Positions 36,901 to 49,650 of a stretch of DNA of 64,000 nucleotides are shown one piece after another; the first letter of the stretch is position 1, and each line of letters starts with the position of its first letter. Source of the DNA: Apostichopus japonicus (taxonomy: Eukaryota; Echinodermata; Holothuroidea; Aspidochirotida; Stichopodidae); NCBI RefSeq assembly GCF_037975245.1, contig NC_092574.1:17399213-17463212 (forward strand), in the 5' to 3' direction. Made by a program: the position numbers and the translations under genes. Below the pieces are notes generated by a model. The model was not told where the DNA came from. It made no database searches and worked only from the letters and a program-made list of their open reading frames with translations.

Positions 36901-38835
36901 TCAAATTGTATATACATTGCAAATATGATGTCCTTCTTGAATGACCTATAGTGTTTAAAAGGTGTCACATACAAATATAATGTTACTTGTCAATCACAAA
37001 GGGCGCCATCGTCCGCCTTTCACTGGCGACAAGAAACTTGGAATGGGGATGGCGAGGCGAAAGAAAAAATAGAGGGATAAAATAAAATAAAAGAAACGGA
37101 TTAACAGGCGTCATAGCTTCCCAGACCCACCCAATCCCAGCCCTCATTATAAAATGATAGTCCAGAGGGGTTTTCCCCCTTCGTATTAGTCATACTGAAA
37201 ACGCTAAAGAAACAAACACTTCGACAAACTAGAACTGTATTTGCCTGCAAATACTCGGTATTGTAGTGCGCGTGGAGTGCTTGCAGTATTAGGAAGAACT
37301 TTTCGTTTGTCGATGGTATTATTCTTTGGGCGGACAACACACCAGGGAGAATAGTCATATTGTAGGTACCTACAAAGTGAGGGCGCTTGTGAGGGCCGTG
37401 ACAGGCTCAGAATAACTTGGCTACGCAGCTAGCCTATGGAACTAAAAGAATATTACATATCAAACTTACTGAAAGCACCCAAAATTTTAATCAAAACTAC
37501 AGTATGAAATGGTTCCCCCGAAAGGAATGGAGGCGGCAGTGAAGAACCTAGCTTGTATATACCTTACGGAATCACTTTGTCCAGCCTACCAAAGTTATTT
37601 CAATGGGTTCTGTCGCTGGGTCCTGTTCCCCCCCCCCCCAAAAAAAAAAGGCAAAAAGTGTAACCATAATTCAAGCCATTTACCTACAGTATTGTGTGAA
37701 TAGCAGAGCGTTAGGGGAGTTGAGCGAAATGAAGAGAATTATTGGTGACAAAAACCAGTAAGTCATCAATAGGATTCACATATACTTCAAGCTATTTACT
37801 GCTAATTAGCTGTGAAAAAAAGTCAACTTTCGGCACAAACAGTGGATCGAAACAGTTTTAATCAGTGTAAGGAAGTTGGTATGCCAAAAATCTTCTTTCT
37901 GGTGTTTGGAAGTCTTGTATCAACACCTATAAGTTTGATATATTGACATACGGTGTCCTATGGGATATGCGGTGCATCTACGCTGGATATATGGACGTAA
38001 AGTGAGTTTGTGACGCCACAACAATGTTCAAATTCGTACCTTTTAAACTTTTATTGGGAATGAGGTTATTCTCAATACTTGCGTATTGAACGTCTTTACT
38101 GCCAGGTCTGAGGAGAAGTGGTGGTGGTGGAGGAGGGGGGGGGTCAGGGGATTACATGGCAGTTCCTGTGAAATATGGGATGAAGAATTACGTTTCCTGA
38201 TTTTCATCAAATAAAATGAAGACATACCAGACCGACATAATTTTTACAGGGTCCGACCTGGCTCAAATTTTATTGTTTATTCACAATGAATTTAAAAAAT
38301 CTTTGCATAATTTTGTTACGGAGAGGGAGGGGTCTGGGGGTCCTCCTCCACAGAACTCAAGTTTGAGAGATCAAATGGTGCATTTTAGGGCAAATAAGTA
38401 GGTATAAATGCAAGGTTGTATTTGAGTGTTGAGAAAAACCCAACTGAACATGTTATCCCCTTATTGATAATGGAGGCGGGGTCATGCCCCCCCCTCCCAG
38501 TCCACCTCCCCTTTGTGCATGCCACTGATCATTATGGTGTTTATACCTAGAAAGTGAATATGACACAATGTCCACGATGAAAAGATGCAATTTAAGTTGG
38601 AATTGGAGACTTCAGACTTGGTTGAGACTTCAGTGGTTCTGTTGACAGTTTTTACAAACGACACAATGGAAGATTTTGTCCAGCTAAGGCTTCTTCAATT
38701 TCAAGGCGTAAACTTTATTGGATCTTCAAGTTTTATTCTCTTAATATCTTCTTATTCTCCATTACAATGAATGCTTCAAAAGTAGTTCTGTGGTAAAAAA
38801 GTATTTACGTTCAGTTTTTACAAACTTTCTTTTCA
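36901..38835. other. Non-coding, no confident gene
   Basis: Contains short G- and C-runs and no paired transposon ends. A plus-strand open frame at 38,585-38,770 is weakly protein-like but has no splice or start support. Confidence 0.35.
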
Positions 38836-39128
38836 GTTTTCAGTTACATTGACACATTCCAAGTTACAGAGCATTGGTCAAACCAAACCGCATTGAAACA
38901 TCACTCCGTTGAAAAGCATCCTGCCATGCCGGGTAAAAAATCCGCTTAAGAAAACTAAGCAAACCCGATACAATGCACATTGTACAGTGCACCAAAACAT
39001 CCTTGACGACAAGGCTAGATGGGAGAGAATGTCATATCCACCACACTTTAAATGCAAAACTGTTTGCACCGAAACCGAAGAAGAATAGGGTGCGTCAGTT
39101 GTCTGGTTGGTTGCCGAAAGTCAAGGTA
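38836..39128 (+). pseudogene. Frameshifted exon-like ORF, unknown
   Basis: After a good acceptor (AAACTTTCTTTTCAG) the plus strand reads YIDTFQVTEHWSNQTALKHH... to a stop at 38,945-38,950. Inserting one base in the A-run at 38,936-38,941 would continue into RLRKLSKPDTMHIVQC and on to LNAKLFAPKPKKNRVRQL, ending at a consensus donor AAG|GTAAGT at 39,125. I do not recognise the product. Either the exon is broken, the A-run is miscounted, or this is chance. It is convergent with the L30 gene end. Confidence 0.25.
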
Positions 39129-39264
39129 AGTTTTGTTTGCCAAGATATGGCAACAGGCATATCAAGGCTAACCTCAGATGATCTTGCAGCAGACTTGTTG
39201 GACATCCCTTTTATAAGATGTGTATCACCTATACTTGAAGAAAACCAAAGGTGTTCTATTGGAC

Positions 39265-41227
39265 TCAATGGCTGTCTTCCTTACTCTTCATGTTTTTACC
39301 ATCTGGTGACTTTTTCGTTTCCTCACTTTGCACATTGCTTTCCCTCTCAGTATTGTTATGGATTTCCACGTCTAGTTTTGGTTTGCGAATCAATTCACCG
39401 GACCATGTGACTAATGTCTCTTCGTGATCCCCGTTTGGCAATCCCTGATTCAATATAAGAGGCTTCACACGGATCAGATGACGGACCTTTGTCAGGTCGT
39501 TGTTTATCTCTGGTATATTTTTGAGAATGACTGGCTGGAATCGCTAAAGAGAGAGATAAAAAATATAAAAATGTTCCAAATTATGACAATTCCATGTGGC
39601 AAATAAAACCTGAAAGCACAAACCTAGAGTATGGAGCTTTCACTGACGTTATTAATTGAGTTTCCATACGTTATGAACAATTAAGATGTATTTAAGTCAT
39701 CCATCTAACCTTGCCCTCTTGAATTATAATTATCATATAATTATTATTTTTATTATTTTATTATTATTTTGAAAAAAAAAATGTGTTAACAATCAAATGA
39801 ATCATGAAAGAGCAAAACCAATTACTTATCCCACTGTTCATTCAAAATCTAAGTAGGCCAAATTTCCGTTTATTATTAAGTTACATATTTCAGTAGTGAG
39901 ACTAACAATGGATATGAAATTTTGTTTTAACGCAGTACGTATATAACAATTGCCAAGTCTTGATAGCATTGATATTTTCAAATTTTCGGAGACATGGACA
40001 TAATTTGCTCCTACTGAACTGTTTATCAAATTACGGCCTTATCTCCTAGTTGCAGATTTTTCATTAACATCAACATCTCTCTCAACCCCCCCCCCCCACC
40101 TCCTTCTACTCTTTGCCCTAAAGAAACTGATGGATCATAATATTTAACTCATGCAGCAAATCTAACCAGAATTCCTGCCAGATATTTTGCTGGTATTTGA
40201 AATTTCAAATCCAGTGCATCCTTAGAATTATTGTAATTTCACTCTTTAAAACTATGAGAACTCTGAATTAACACATCTTGCCAGTTTTCAAAGAAGCATT
40301 TTCATGATGCTCTTCCACACTTCTAACCTTTTCAAGTCCAAATTGTTTCATAATTTTCTTTTCCCAGTGAGGTCTTCTGACAACACTTCGTATTTTCCAA
40401 ACGACATGGAGCATATGTGGTTCCTTTTTGTTCTCATCAGTATGCTTAGCAATCAGTTCTGGGTTAGGCTTGAATCTCCGTAATGAATAGAAGCGACAAA
40501 CTGTCCACCATCTATGTAAACTATGCTGAGAGAAGAGGCTGCCAAAAAAATAAAACACAAAGAGTTGGAAAAATTATGGGCACTTTGTGGAAATCTGTTG
40601 TCTGAAGTATGTCTTCTTCCAAACTAACATGATGCATTTCCTTATTAACCTGGCAGCCAGAAGAATTCATGCACTCTTCACTTCTCATTCACCCAGCCAA
40701 CAGGGATATAACATCAACCTTTCCTACAGGTATATCCCTCCAGCAGCAGAATAAATAGTAAGTGCACACAATTTCTTCTTGCCCACCAACCCTACCCACA
40801 TTCCGTCCCTGTCCAGCTGCTGGGTGAACCCTTTAACAGAGTTTGTGCCGATTCATCTAGCAGCTAGGGAAAAAGGAATCACTCCATTACTATTCGTTCA
40901 GCTACAATATGTGTTACACTAATAGACCTAGGCTACTTAACTGAGTTGGTACTGTAGCTAGCCTAAGTATTGCGTTGGATAGAATATTGTGGAAGTTCTT
41001 CAAAGGGCTAAGTTAAGCCCAATGTTATTCACTCTAGCCAAGGCCTATATTAAAGAAGGTAATGTGAGTACAAATCACGTTGAAGTTTGGCTTGGAACTT
41101 CGATTTCGAATGGCCAGGACGAAAGCATGTCGCAGAACTGATGTTAACGTTGCGGTGAACGTCATGTACAGTATAGTAAGATTATTGTTTTAACTTAATA
41201 AATATATGTAATACGTTACCTTGCCAT
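39265..41227 (-). CDS. MRPL30: Mitochondrial ribosomal protein L30 (uL30m), complete
   Basis: Three minus-strand exons: 41227-41220 (ATGGCAAG), 40538-40328 and 39543-39265. Junctions AG+C (Ser) and phase 0 are consistent. The acceptors are TTTTTTTGGCAG and CTCTCTCTTTAG. The product is 165 aa; human L30m is 161. The N-terminus MASLFSQHSLHRWW is a good mitochondrial targeting peptide. The core PHMLHVVWKIRSVVRRPHWE followed by KKIMKQFGLEK, then KNIPEINNDLTKVRHLIRVK, matches the L30 fold and the KNIP..N..L..V.HLIR.KPL signature of animal L30m. The charged C-terminal tail is poorly conserved. It is a component of the large mitoribosomal subunit. The downstream stop is TGA at 39,265-39,267. Confidence 0.92.
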
Positions 41228-44200
41228 CCTTTCGACTTAAGCTGCTAAACGAAAGGATCAGGGAAGATTTATATATTCTTATCAAGAAACCTTGGACGGA
41301 AGGAGCAGTAATACTTGAGCATGACCGAATTTTCTGCCTGATTCATCGAATTATGTGTACGCAAGTGCCATGTTTTCTTCACGGGTGTATATCACTAAAG
41401 TGTTGGGCAAGACAGACTAGACGTGATTATTTTGTCATCTCTCTCAGGGCCTGCCACACTGACTACATTTTCTGCAGAATATAATCATGCACACGCTTGA
41501 TTGTCATTTGTTTGATGAACACAAGTTTCGGTGATCCTAATTCCATCTCATGACATTGTAATTCTGCAATATTGACAGGTATTCCTGATTCCACTGTTGT
41601 GAATATCTAGTCAACATCAATGTTTGCTTTCGGTGAGGCAAAAACTTCGAGGAGCACTGTATGTTGGATGTGGGGGTGGGTGGGGAGGAGATTTCGATGG
41701 TTGGGGTTAACCACAACATCTCAAAACTTTCCAACAAAATGGAACCAATGGTACAATTCGGGGCCACAACATTCATGTATCTGAACGTTTTTTTTTCCAG
41801 CAAAAAGACACTTTCAATATTTTCTCTTCCAAGTTTTCAACAACAGCGCACTTTTTACTTACAAATTCATTAACTTTGTTTGTTTTTGTACTAAACAATA
41901 ATAAAAGTCAATCCCAGGATCCGACACCCCTGAAGTTTTAAATTGTTAATTTAGCTTCATTAGTCTCGGAACACGGGCGTTTAATCCTTCACGGGGATTC
42001 CGTAGTGGGACTCGGCTCCTGATGGAGGGCTGAGGCGGTAGTGATTTGTTTTTGATGAACCAATGATTACATCTACAATAAATATATACCAACTGATTTA
42101 AAGCCTGCCCATTTAATCTATTGAGTGAGACGGACAATTTCGATACATGTCCGCAATTTAAAGTTTGAACAATAGATCAAAAGACTGGAACTATCATAAC
42201 TCATTTTCCACCCCGGCACGGCCCTTCCATTTACCCTCATTCACCCACCCCACATTACCCCACCTCGCGATTAATCACAAGAAAGACAAGGAAAAAGGAA
42301 AGATTTGTTTTTCTGACTTTACTGAATTTATAAACTGCACCGGGGAATGAAATGACATAACAATTCAGTGTCAAATTAGTTAAAGAGGTTGTTGCTTTAT
42401 TCGATCATTAAAGACAAAAGAACATCCCAAATCTTGAAACAGAGATAACCAATTAATCATTCATGATTTGTGTGAGCAGCCAAATGTGTTTGCATCGCAT
42501 CAGTTTCCGATCCCCACATAAGTAGAGACCGTAAACACGTATACTGTCCCCTTCCTAGAATAAAATCAAGAGGGTTCAGTCCCTCCCTTCCCGCACCGCA
42601 CACATACAAATAGAATATTTTAAAGCTACAGCATATAAATTTATCATGTATACGTGTGCATATATATCATTAACAGTTTTTGAACATTGTTTCAAAAGTT
42701 GCAAACTATTGCACCATTTTGCGTCTAAGCACCCTAAAATTTATCTAACATTTCTGAAAGCAAAGGGAACCAAGGTCGACATGACGTCTTAGATCCTCCC
42801 CACCCCCCCCCCATCCCACCTCCTTCCAGTACAAAAAATTATAAAGTTATTAAATGTAATACAATAATAGTAAACGTTTTCAAAGCTTAAGTGAGGAGGA
42901 AAAGTAAGATAGACGAGGTGAAGAGAGAAGTGCATGGGGAAGCGTTTGACAGCTTTTAAATTTACTAAACTGGTTCAACCGTATCTGATTGCTCCTCCAT
43001 TCCCACCTTACCCCACCAACCTTACCCCCACCCCCCTCATTCCCATCGCATTTCCTTTTCTATTGTTGTAGCGCACGAACAAGTAGGCGTTTCACGCATT
43101 CTGTGATTGACCTGCAACACGTTGACATATATATGCACGTCTGTTACCGGCTCAGTCCACCGCCCCCCCCCCCTTCTTTAAAATCACAAGGTCGAGAAAA
43201 CATTTCAGCTGCTATTCAGAAGATGATTTCTTAGAGACCACAGTAATCTTCGCCATCCCTTTATAGGTTTAGCGCTTAAAAAAAAATAAACCAAGTAAAA
43301 ACGCAAACTAATGTAATATGCTGTGAATGAAACCTATAATTCTTTTAAGAAATCAAATTTATAGTGAGTTCTCTTTCCATTTTCGGAAACTGTGGATGGG
43401 AGTGGCATTATCAAAATATAGCACACTTCAACCCCCACTCCGTTTTGTAAACTTAATTTTGTATTTTCACCTGGCCTTAGATGCAATTTGGTGCTCCAAA
43501 TGAGATTTTTTTTCTCATTTGGAAATGAAAAAGGGGTTTTCTGACGCCCCCCAGCCCCTCGGTTCCTACGCCCTTGGGCAATATGTTTTCTCATTTTAAA
43601 ATAAAAGTGGCTCCTCCTTCATAGAGCTTCAGGGTAATACAACTAATAGATTTGTAGGATTTATGAATGTACTTGATTGGGTAATTATACTAACAAAGAC
43701 AATTAAATAATGAATATAGATACTGATCTATATGGAAGTAACGTACTGCAACAGATCACTGGATACAAAATAATTAAGTTGCACTGCACCCGCCACCGTA
43801 TTTCCGTGATTTTTGTTCATGCGTATAGCCGCACACCAGATGACGTCAATGCATGCTAAGAGACCACGTCTACGCCTCATCCTTTGGTTTCGGTGGCTCC
43901 TGCTGTTGAGACGTAGAAGTAAATCGTTAGTATTCCACACGAAAATCATAGCATACAATATTGAGAATTGGAATCGTTTTCGTAGCAGATTCTTGTCGAA
44001 GCCCGGCTTCGATTCGATCAGAAAAGATTCTAGGTGTTCCGGTCACTTGTGTAGATTTTATTATTATTATTTGAACCAATATACCCATGATTTATAGGCC
44101 TACCTCAAAGTCGCACATGACAAGAGCAATCATGCAAGAGCTTCATGCATTCAGAAAAAGAAGAAGAATTGTCTTCTTTTTTTTACTCGATTTCATTGAT

Positions 44201-44237
44201 GTTTAAGTGAAACTATAAATATAAATGTTAGAGGGTC
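41228..44237. other. Non-coding, repeat fragments
   Basis: No gene is supported on either strand. At 43,487-43,578 there is a fragment of the hAT-type family seen at 32,064 (GGTGCTCCAAATGAGATTTT ... GGTTCCTACGCCCTTG). Confidence 0.4.
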
Positions 44238-44270
44238 TGACGTGCGTTTCGATCCTGGCAGGAACTTCTC
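44238..44270 (-). mobile_element. Solo Penelope-type terminal motif
   Basis: The minus strand reads GAGAAGTTCCTGCCAGGATC, then GAAACGCACGTCA, a variant of the motif in the Penelope-like 3' UTR at 28,533-28,562. No coding part adjoins it. Confidence 0.5.
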
Positions 44271-44622
44271 AAAAGGCGCACTTGAAAAAGTTCGCATTTG
44301 AGAAGTCACGCCTACCTGCTGTATATGCCAATCGAAGGAAATTAACTATTAAAAGTTTCCAGGTTGCAAAGTTACAATAGAATATAGAAATGCTTTTGAT
44401 GGCTATGGATTGACGTCAAACGTTTTAAACGTTTTATACCCTTTTGTCTTTGTTACCAAGGGCTAAAATAGTGGAGTCGAAGTCACAAGTCCATCGCCTT
44501 TGAGGGTGTGTTTGTGTAGGCGTATATGCGTAATATCGAAGCTTATAACAGGATACCAATGCATGATGGCATTGGTTTCAGTGCATATTCATATTTGATT
44601 AATTCTATATGGATAGACATAC

Positions 44623-44966
44623 CTGCACAAAGATGCGTAACGTCTGTCCCAAATAATGTCCAGCACGCATTGCATCCGCCACAATAATTGGCAACACAGG
44701 TTAGCCAGGTCGTCCACGGAGGCCCGATATCTTCGAAGAAAGGGCAGCTGGCATAATCACAAGGATCCACGAAGCAGTTCACGGGATTTGGACATAATGG
44801 GGGTGGTAATCCTTAAAAATATCAAAATATCAGGTGAAATAATAGAACAGTAATTGTATATGATTACAGAATAGTACATCATTTTTTTTTGCACAGTTCA
44901 TGCATGCATAACTGAAATATCAACACTATATATATATATATATATATACATATATATATAATATAA

Positions 44967-44997
<31 letters not shown>

Positions 44998-45887
44998 TAT
45001 AATAATTATAATAATAATAATAATAATAATTATAGAAATCTAAATGAAGAATAAACAGTATTAAACGACTTGTGTACAGAATGGTACATAGACATGTTTT
45101 TACAGTAGCTTATGCATGCTTAAACAAATATCAAGAATTGCATCCACGTTTTAAGGTCTAAGAATTTTACCCACATTTCTGCATATTGCCTTATAATCCA
45201 TGTCTATATTTAAGGATAATGTTGAAGTTGTTGTGATTATTGACTATATGCTAGTAGCGCGTAATTATATCGACAGCTTGCTATAGGCGAGTATATATAG
45301 AAAACCATTCGTGTTGGACTATCTAATGTGAATGGAATATTGTTATGATTCAACTGAAATATATTTTATTTCGAGAAAGAAAAAAATTCAAATATTCTCG
45401 TCTAGAATGAGGTTTGATCAGTGTCCCTGGTTTCCGTTTCATCCAATGATTTCTTTTGCCCTTCCCTGTAGTTATAATTTTAACAGAGCCGTATCTACGA
45501 TTTTAATCTTCGTGCTTGCCAATTTAACCACCGAACTGAGTAATAATCAAGTTAACAAATGATCACATTAAGACACATTCCTTGATTTGATTTGATTTGA
45601 TATGATCTGTGGCATTTCGTCATCCAGAAACCCAGTTACCAATCAGTTAATCTCAAACTCACAATTTTCAAGTTTATATTCGCTTGCTTGAAATGATTTT
45701 TTTTTTAAATTTTAGTATCGACTATAACATCAAAAGAATTGATCAATATCATCACAAAATGCTGGTTTTAAATAAAATAAAATATATAAAACTGCACTAG
45801 AAACTTTGACAATTATTATATCTAACGCTCACCTGTAGAGAATGCCAGACAAGCCAAGAGAATGACTAAAAGTAGTTTCGACATCAT
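44623..45887 (-). CDS. Secreted cysteine-rich protein, 3' exon(s) not found
   Basis: Exon 1 (45887-45833) encodes a signal peptide MMSKLLLVILLACLAFSTG and ends at donor GTGAGC. Exon 2 (44811-44623, acceptor TTTTTAAG, donor GTATGT) continues in phase: LPPPLCPNPVNCFVDPCDYA, then CP, TCVANYCGGCNACW and HLCA. The CxVDPC...C...C.ANYCGGCNA spacing is one I know from many short secreted invertebrate proteins, where all cysteines are expected to pair. The function is unknown. Exon 2 ends in phase 1, so at least one more exon with the stop must follow below 44,620, but I could not identify it. A TTTATAG element and a possible 5'-UTR acceptor (GTTTTGCAG) lie 30-45 bp before the ATG. Confidence 0.8.
44927..45045. 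repeat. (TA)n and (TAA)n microsatellite
   Basis: A TA run at 44,927-44,965 is followed by imperfect AATAAT trinucleotides to about 45,035. It lies within the intron of the cysteine-rich protein gene. Confidence 0.9.
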
Positions 45888-46453
45888 TTCTGCGCTGCGA
45901 GATTGAAACGAATCACCTGCAAAACTATAAATGTTATGAGTTGTTTCCCAAACTGTTTTTGTACTATGTTGATCAAGTCTCCTGTATCTGTTATAGATTT
46001 TTTAAAGGTTAATCGTTGATTGCATGACTTTGCTCATACCTCTCCTTCTTTGTTTGGGTGCATTGTATTTATATATAAATATGATGATATTCTTTTATTT
46101 TACTAATAGACCGGATACAACACGAAACTAATGACGTCATTTATAGCGGTTTAATTATTGGCTCTTTTATGAACATGGTATGACTAATTATTGCAACTTC
46201 AAGCTGCATAGGAGACCTTTTTGTTTGGTAAAACACCCATTTTTGTGATATAAAAGAAAAATATGGTTGGCAACAATTTGTCACTTTTTGAACTGGGTAT
46301 AGGGGCCTACCTGATATTTGTGCGTGTGCGTGTATGCGTGTGTGTTTTATTGATACAGTCGTTTGAGAAACCAACAAGTGTATATTCCCGTCTTTCAATC
46401 TGTCTGGTTTAAATGTTGTCCTTAATCAGCCTTTCCCTGCAGGATTGTCATTT

Positions 46454-46484
46454 GAAGAAGATCCTGCTAGGATCGAAACGTCAG
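46454..46484 (+). mobile_element. Solo Penelope-type terminal motif
   Basis: Reads GAAGAAGATCCTGCTAGGAT then CGAAACGTCAG, identical over about 29 bases to the complement of 28,533-28,562. There is no ORF beside it, so it is a remnant end of a Penelope-like element. Confidence 0.6.
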
Positions 46485-48945
46485 TCCCTCTGTAACATAT
46501 ACTTTTATACCTACAAGGGCTTTCTGCAGTAGATAAGCAGTTTGCTAACAGCCCCCCCCCCCCCCCTCTCTTTCTTTGATATATATGTATACGTTGTATT
46601 ATTTATAACGATAACCTTTAGGCAAAGCTGTATTTAAAGTACAGTTCTGATCAGTTGACTAGATTCACCGGTGACTCTAATGACTGTAGTGTAGGCTACA
46701 CCCGGTAGAAGACCTTTTACAGTGTCATATAATATATAGAAGGCTGCTTGGAATCTTAGCACCTTCCCTAAAACGGAATGTTCTTTTAATGTTGTTTGTA
46801 ACACGCTATATTATAAGAGAGTTGATTGACATGATATAAATGCTAACCAAATCATATTATTAGCTTGTTGTGATGAATATTCTCTTCAAGACTTTAGTGT
46901 GTCATTCCGTGTATCAGGAATTATTCCCTTGAGCCAGTCAGAACACTTCAAAGTTTCTCTACAAAACTCGTGATAATGGAGCATGCGGATTTTCAAAAGC
47001 ACTGGCACGTTTTCTAAAAAAGGCGGAGACTTGTATGTGTCTTGAAGGAGACTTGTAGGTGTCGCACCACAATTCATAGCTCCCATTGACTTTACACACT
47101 AAAATCGTGACTTTCCAAGGCTGCTAGAGCATAGATAGAAGTGTTCAACTGACATGTCCTACACACCGTATACGATAGCTGAAGACTTGGGCTATCACAG
47201 CACATTCAACTTTTGCCCTCATGACCGTTTGGACTTTGAGCTAGAAGAGCTGTATTTTTTAGCATAATGCTCCCAAAGAAATCCACCAGCTCTTGTTGCG
47301 GAACATTCTTGTTTAACATACGATTTTATAATTTGCATCAGTAGTTTCAAGCATAAAACAGAATGATGAATGACTAATCAAAGGCCAACAAAAACGACTA
47401 CAGTAGCTCAAAGGGACCATTTTCCGACAATGATTACAACTTTTCAGGTAGACATACACTCAACAATTATGGTACGGTACCATGCTATCATCGACATACA
47501 CATACATGTGTAGTCTCTCTAAACTCCCCCCCCCCCCCCCGACTCTGGGTTTCACATAATGATTGCTCGATTTACTCACACTTGCTTATATGCTCTTATC
47601 AGAACCGTGTAAATATACAGCTCTGGTTCTTAAATCTTGAAATAACTTATCTATGCTCGATTCAGAGCCGTTAAAAATCTACGATGTAGATCTATCTACT
47701 ACTCTGTCTCGATTTGCGATAGAGCGCCCTCTATTACTACCACCTTACGCCGAATAGAACATGCGAAGGGTGCGTCCGAGTAGCTGGGTTATTTTGATGG
47801 ATATATCTCATAGAAATTGAACTTCAATTTCTATGGTATAACCCACCGCATGCGCCTGGATCGATTAACAACAAATGGTCTTAGAAAACTCCTATTGCAG
47901 CTAGCTGTCTGCTAATGTGATGAATCCTTAGTTACCGCAATTTCAAAGGAAAATATTGTTTCCAACTTACATTGGATTAAGTTTAAGCGAAATAATGGTA
48001 AGCCACTCAGTAATAGGATAAGCCTAGTAAATGTTACGCCTAAGTAAGGCTAAGTAGTACTACAGAAAGTAGTAGTCTGCCAAACTTTTAGACAAGATAC
48101 AGTTTCCGTGTATATGGACCTTTACTTATCAGGCAGCCCTGTTAAGCGAAATATTTTGGAGACGTGTGATTTAGGTACTTAGGCCTAATGCATAACTTAA
48201 TATTCAAGTCTAGGTCTAGCAATGTTTAACGTCGCCCTGCAGCAAGATGAGTAGCAATGTAAACCCACTAAACCAATTAGAGTGCAAATTATACGATTTC
48301 CACACATGGTAATGAAATGTCGAGTAAGCCTGGGGTTCTTTTATGAATAGCTTATTTTGAGAGCGTTCACAATATCTATTCTTATGCAACGCTTGAAAGA
48401 ATGACGAGGTCAGAACACTGTATTTTACTGCATCCCAGGTGAATAACGTGATAGCCTACATCTTTTTAGTTTATTGACCCAGTAGGGATGACTAGTATGA
48501 TTAAAGGGCACTAAGTAACAGATGCTGAAAAGAAGCTTTCTGCTGAAGCCAGCTGTCAAAAGCCTGAGAGTGCCATATCTGGGTTTCTGACAAATATTAC
48601 TGCTCATGGGGCTGCTCATGAAAGAGTGACTTTAACCACAGAGTTAATTTTTATATGTTGTTGACTGTTCAAAAACACTGCTAGTGCTTTAGTACTGCCA
48701 ATAAGTAACTTGGTAAAGATTAGCGCGATTCAGCACAAAACGCAGCTTAACTGTAATTAACCCCACTCCAAATAAAGGAACGTGACTTTCCCCGTGCTCC
48801 AAATAAAGGAACGCAAATTCCCCTCGCTCGGTATTCACCACCGACACAATGGGAGTGAACCGATGGATACAACGCTATTCATAGCGTGGAGGTAGTGTAT
48901 GCCGATCGCTTGTAACCAACACCTGTTATATGCATCACGATTGTA
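46485..48945. other. Non-coding, no gene seen
   Basis: C-runs at 46,552-46,566 and 47,527-47,540. Otherwise there is no repeat structure or reading frame that I can support. Confidence 0.4.
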
Positions 48946-48949
48946 AACA

Positions 48950-49650
48950 TCCAGAGTAGGCCTACGACTACGAGTACAAAGTTTACAAACTCTGACTGAA
49001 AGAAAGTTTTAACCAAGAATAGTTTCGTGTTGAAGGGCAAAACCTTTTTATACGTGTTTATTTTATTCCTCGATATGTTCTGGTTACCAGAAGTAATAAA
49101 AAGCAAGAAGGAAACTTTGTGTCTTATCCTTTCGCCGTAACACTAACAGAACTTTCTTTGTAGTAACATTAGGCCTCGCGTTTTGTGTTGAGGCACATTA
49201 GGCCAGTGTACGAGTACGAAGTTCACGAACTTTAAAAGTTTTATACGAGAATAGTTTGGTGTTGAAGGGCAAAACCATTTTTATACGTTTTTATTTTATT
49301 CCCCGATATGTTCTGGTTATCAGAAGTACTGTAATAAAAAGCAAGAAGGAAAATTTGTGCCTTATCCTTTCCGGGTAACATATAAATTTTAATAGTAACA
49401 TTAGGCCTCGCGTTTTGTGTGGACTTTAGGCACATTAGGCCAGGAAACGTTGCACTGATTTATAGAGTACTGTTCATAGGCTTACGAAAGAGAATAATTG
49501 TGTATATATCCTGGAAACCAAAATGACAAAGAATCCTTAGGACACATGCTTGTTTTACTTTATCGACCAGTCATCAGTAATAGTAACATTAGGCCTTGTG
49601 TTTTGTGTGAATTTAAGGCACATTAGGTTAGGAGTAGGAAACGCACCAAT
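48950..49650. repeat. Diverged ~245-bp tandem repeat, 3 copies
   Basis: Copies at about 48,965-49,205, 49,206-49,442 and 49,443-49,630. Shared blocks include GTGTTGAAGGGCAAAACC, CGATATGTTCTGGTTA, AATAAAAAGCAAGAAGGAAA and the closing AGTAACATTAGGCCTCGCGT then GGCACATTAGG. The third copy keeps mainly the closing block. A further AGGCACACATTAGGCTTGGA piece lies at 50,207. Confidence 0.8.

Noticed and set aside
40268-40327. Continuation of the L30 frame as VRSVEEHHENASLK
   Set aside because: This is intron read-through after the GAAAAG|GTTAGA donor; the spliced continuation RFQPVILKNIPE matches L30 in length and sequence.
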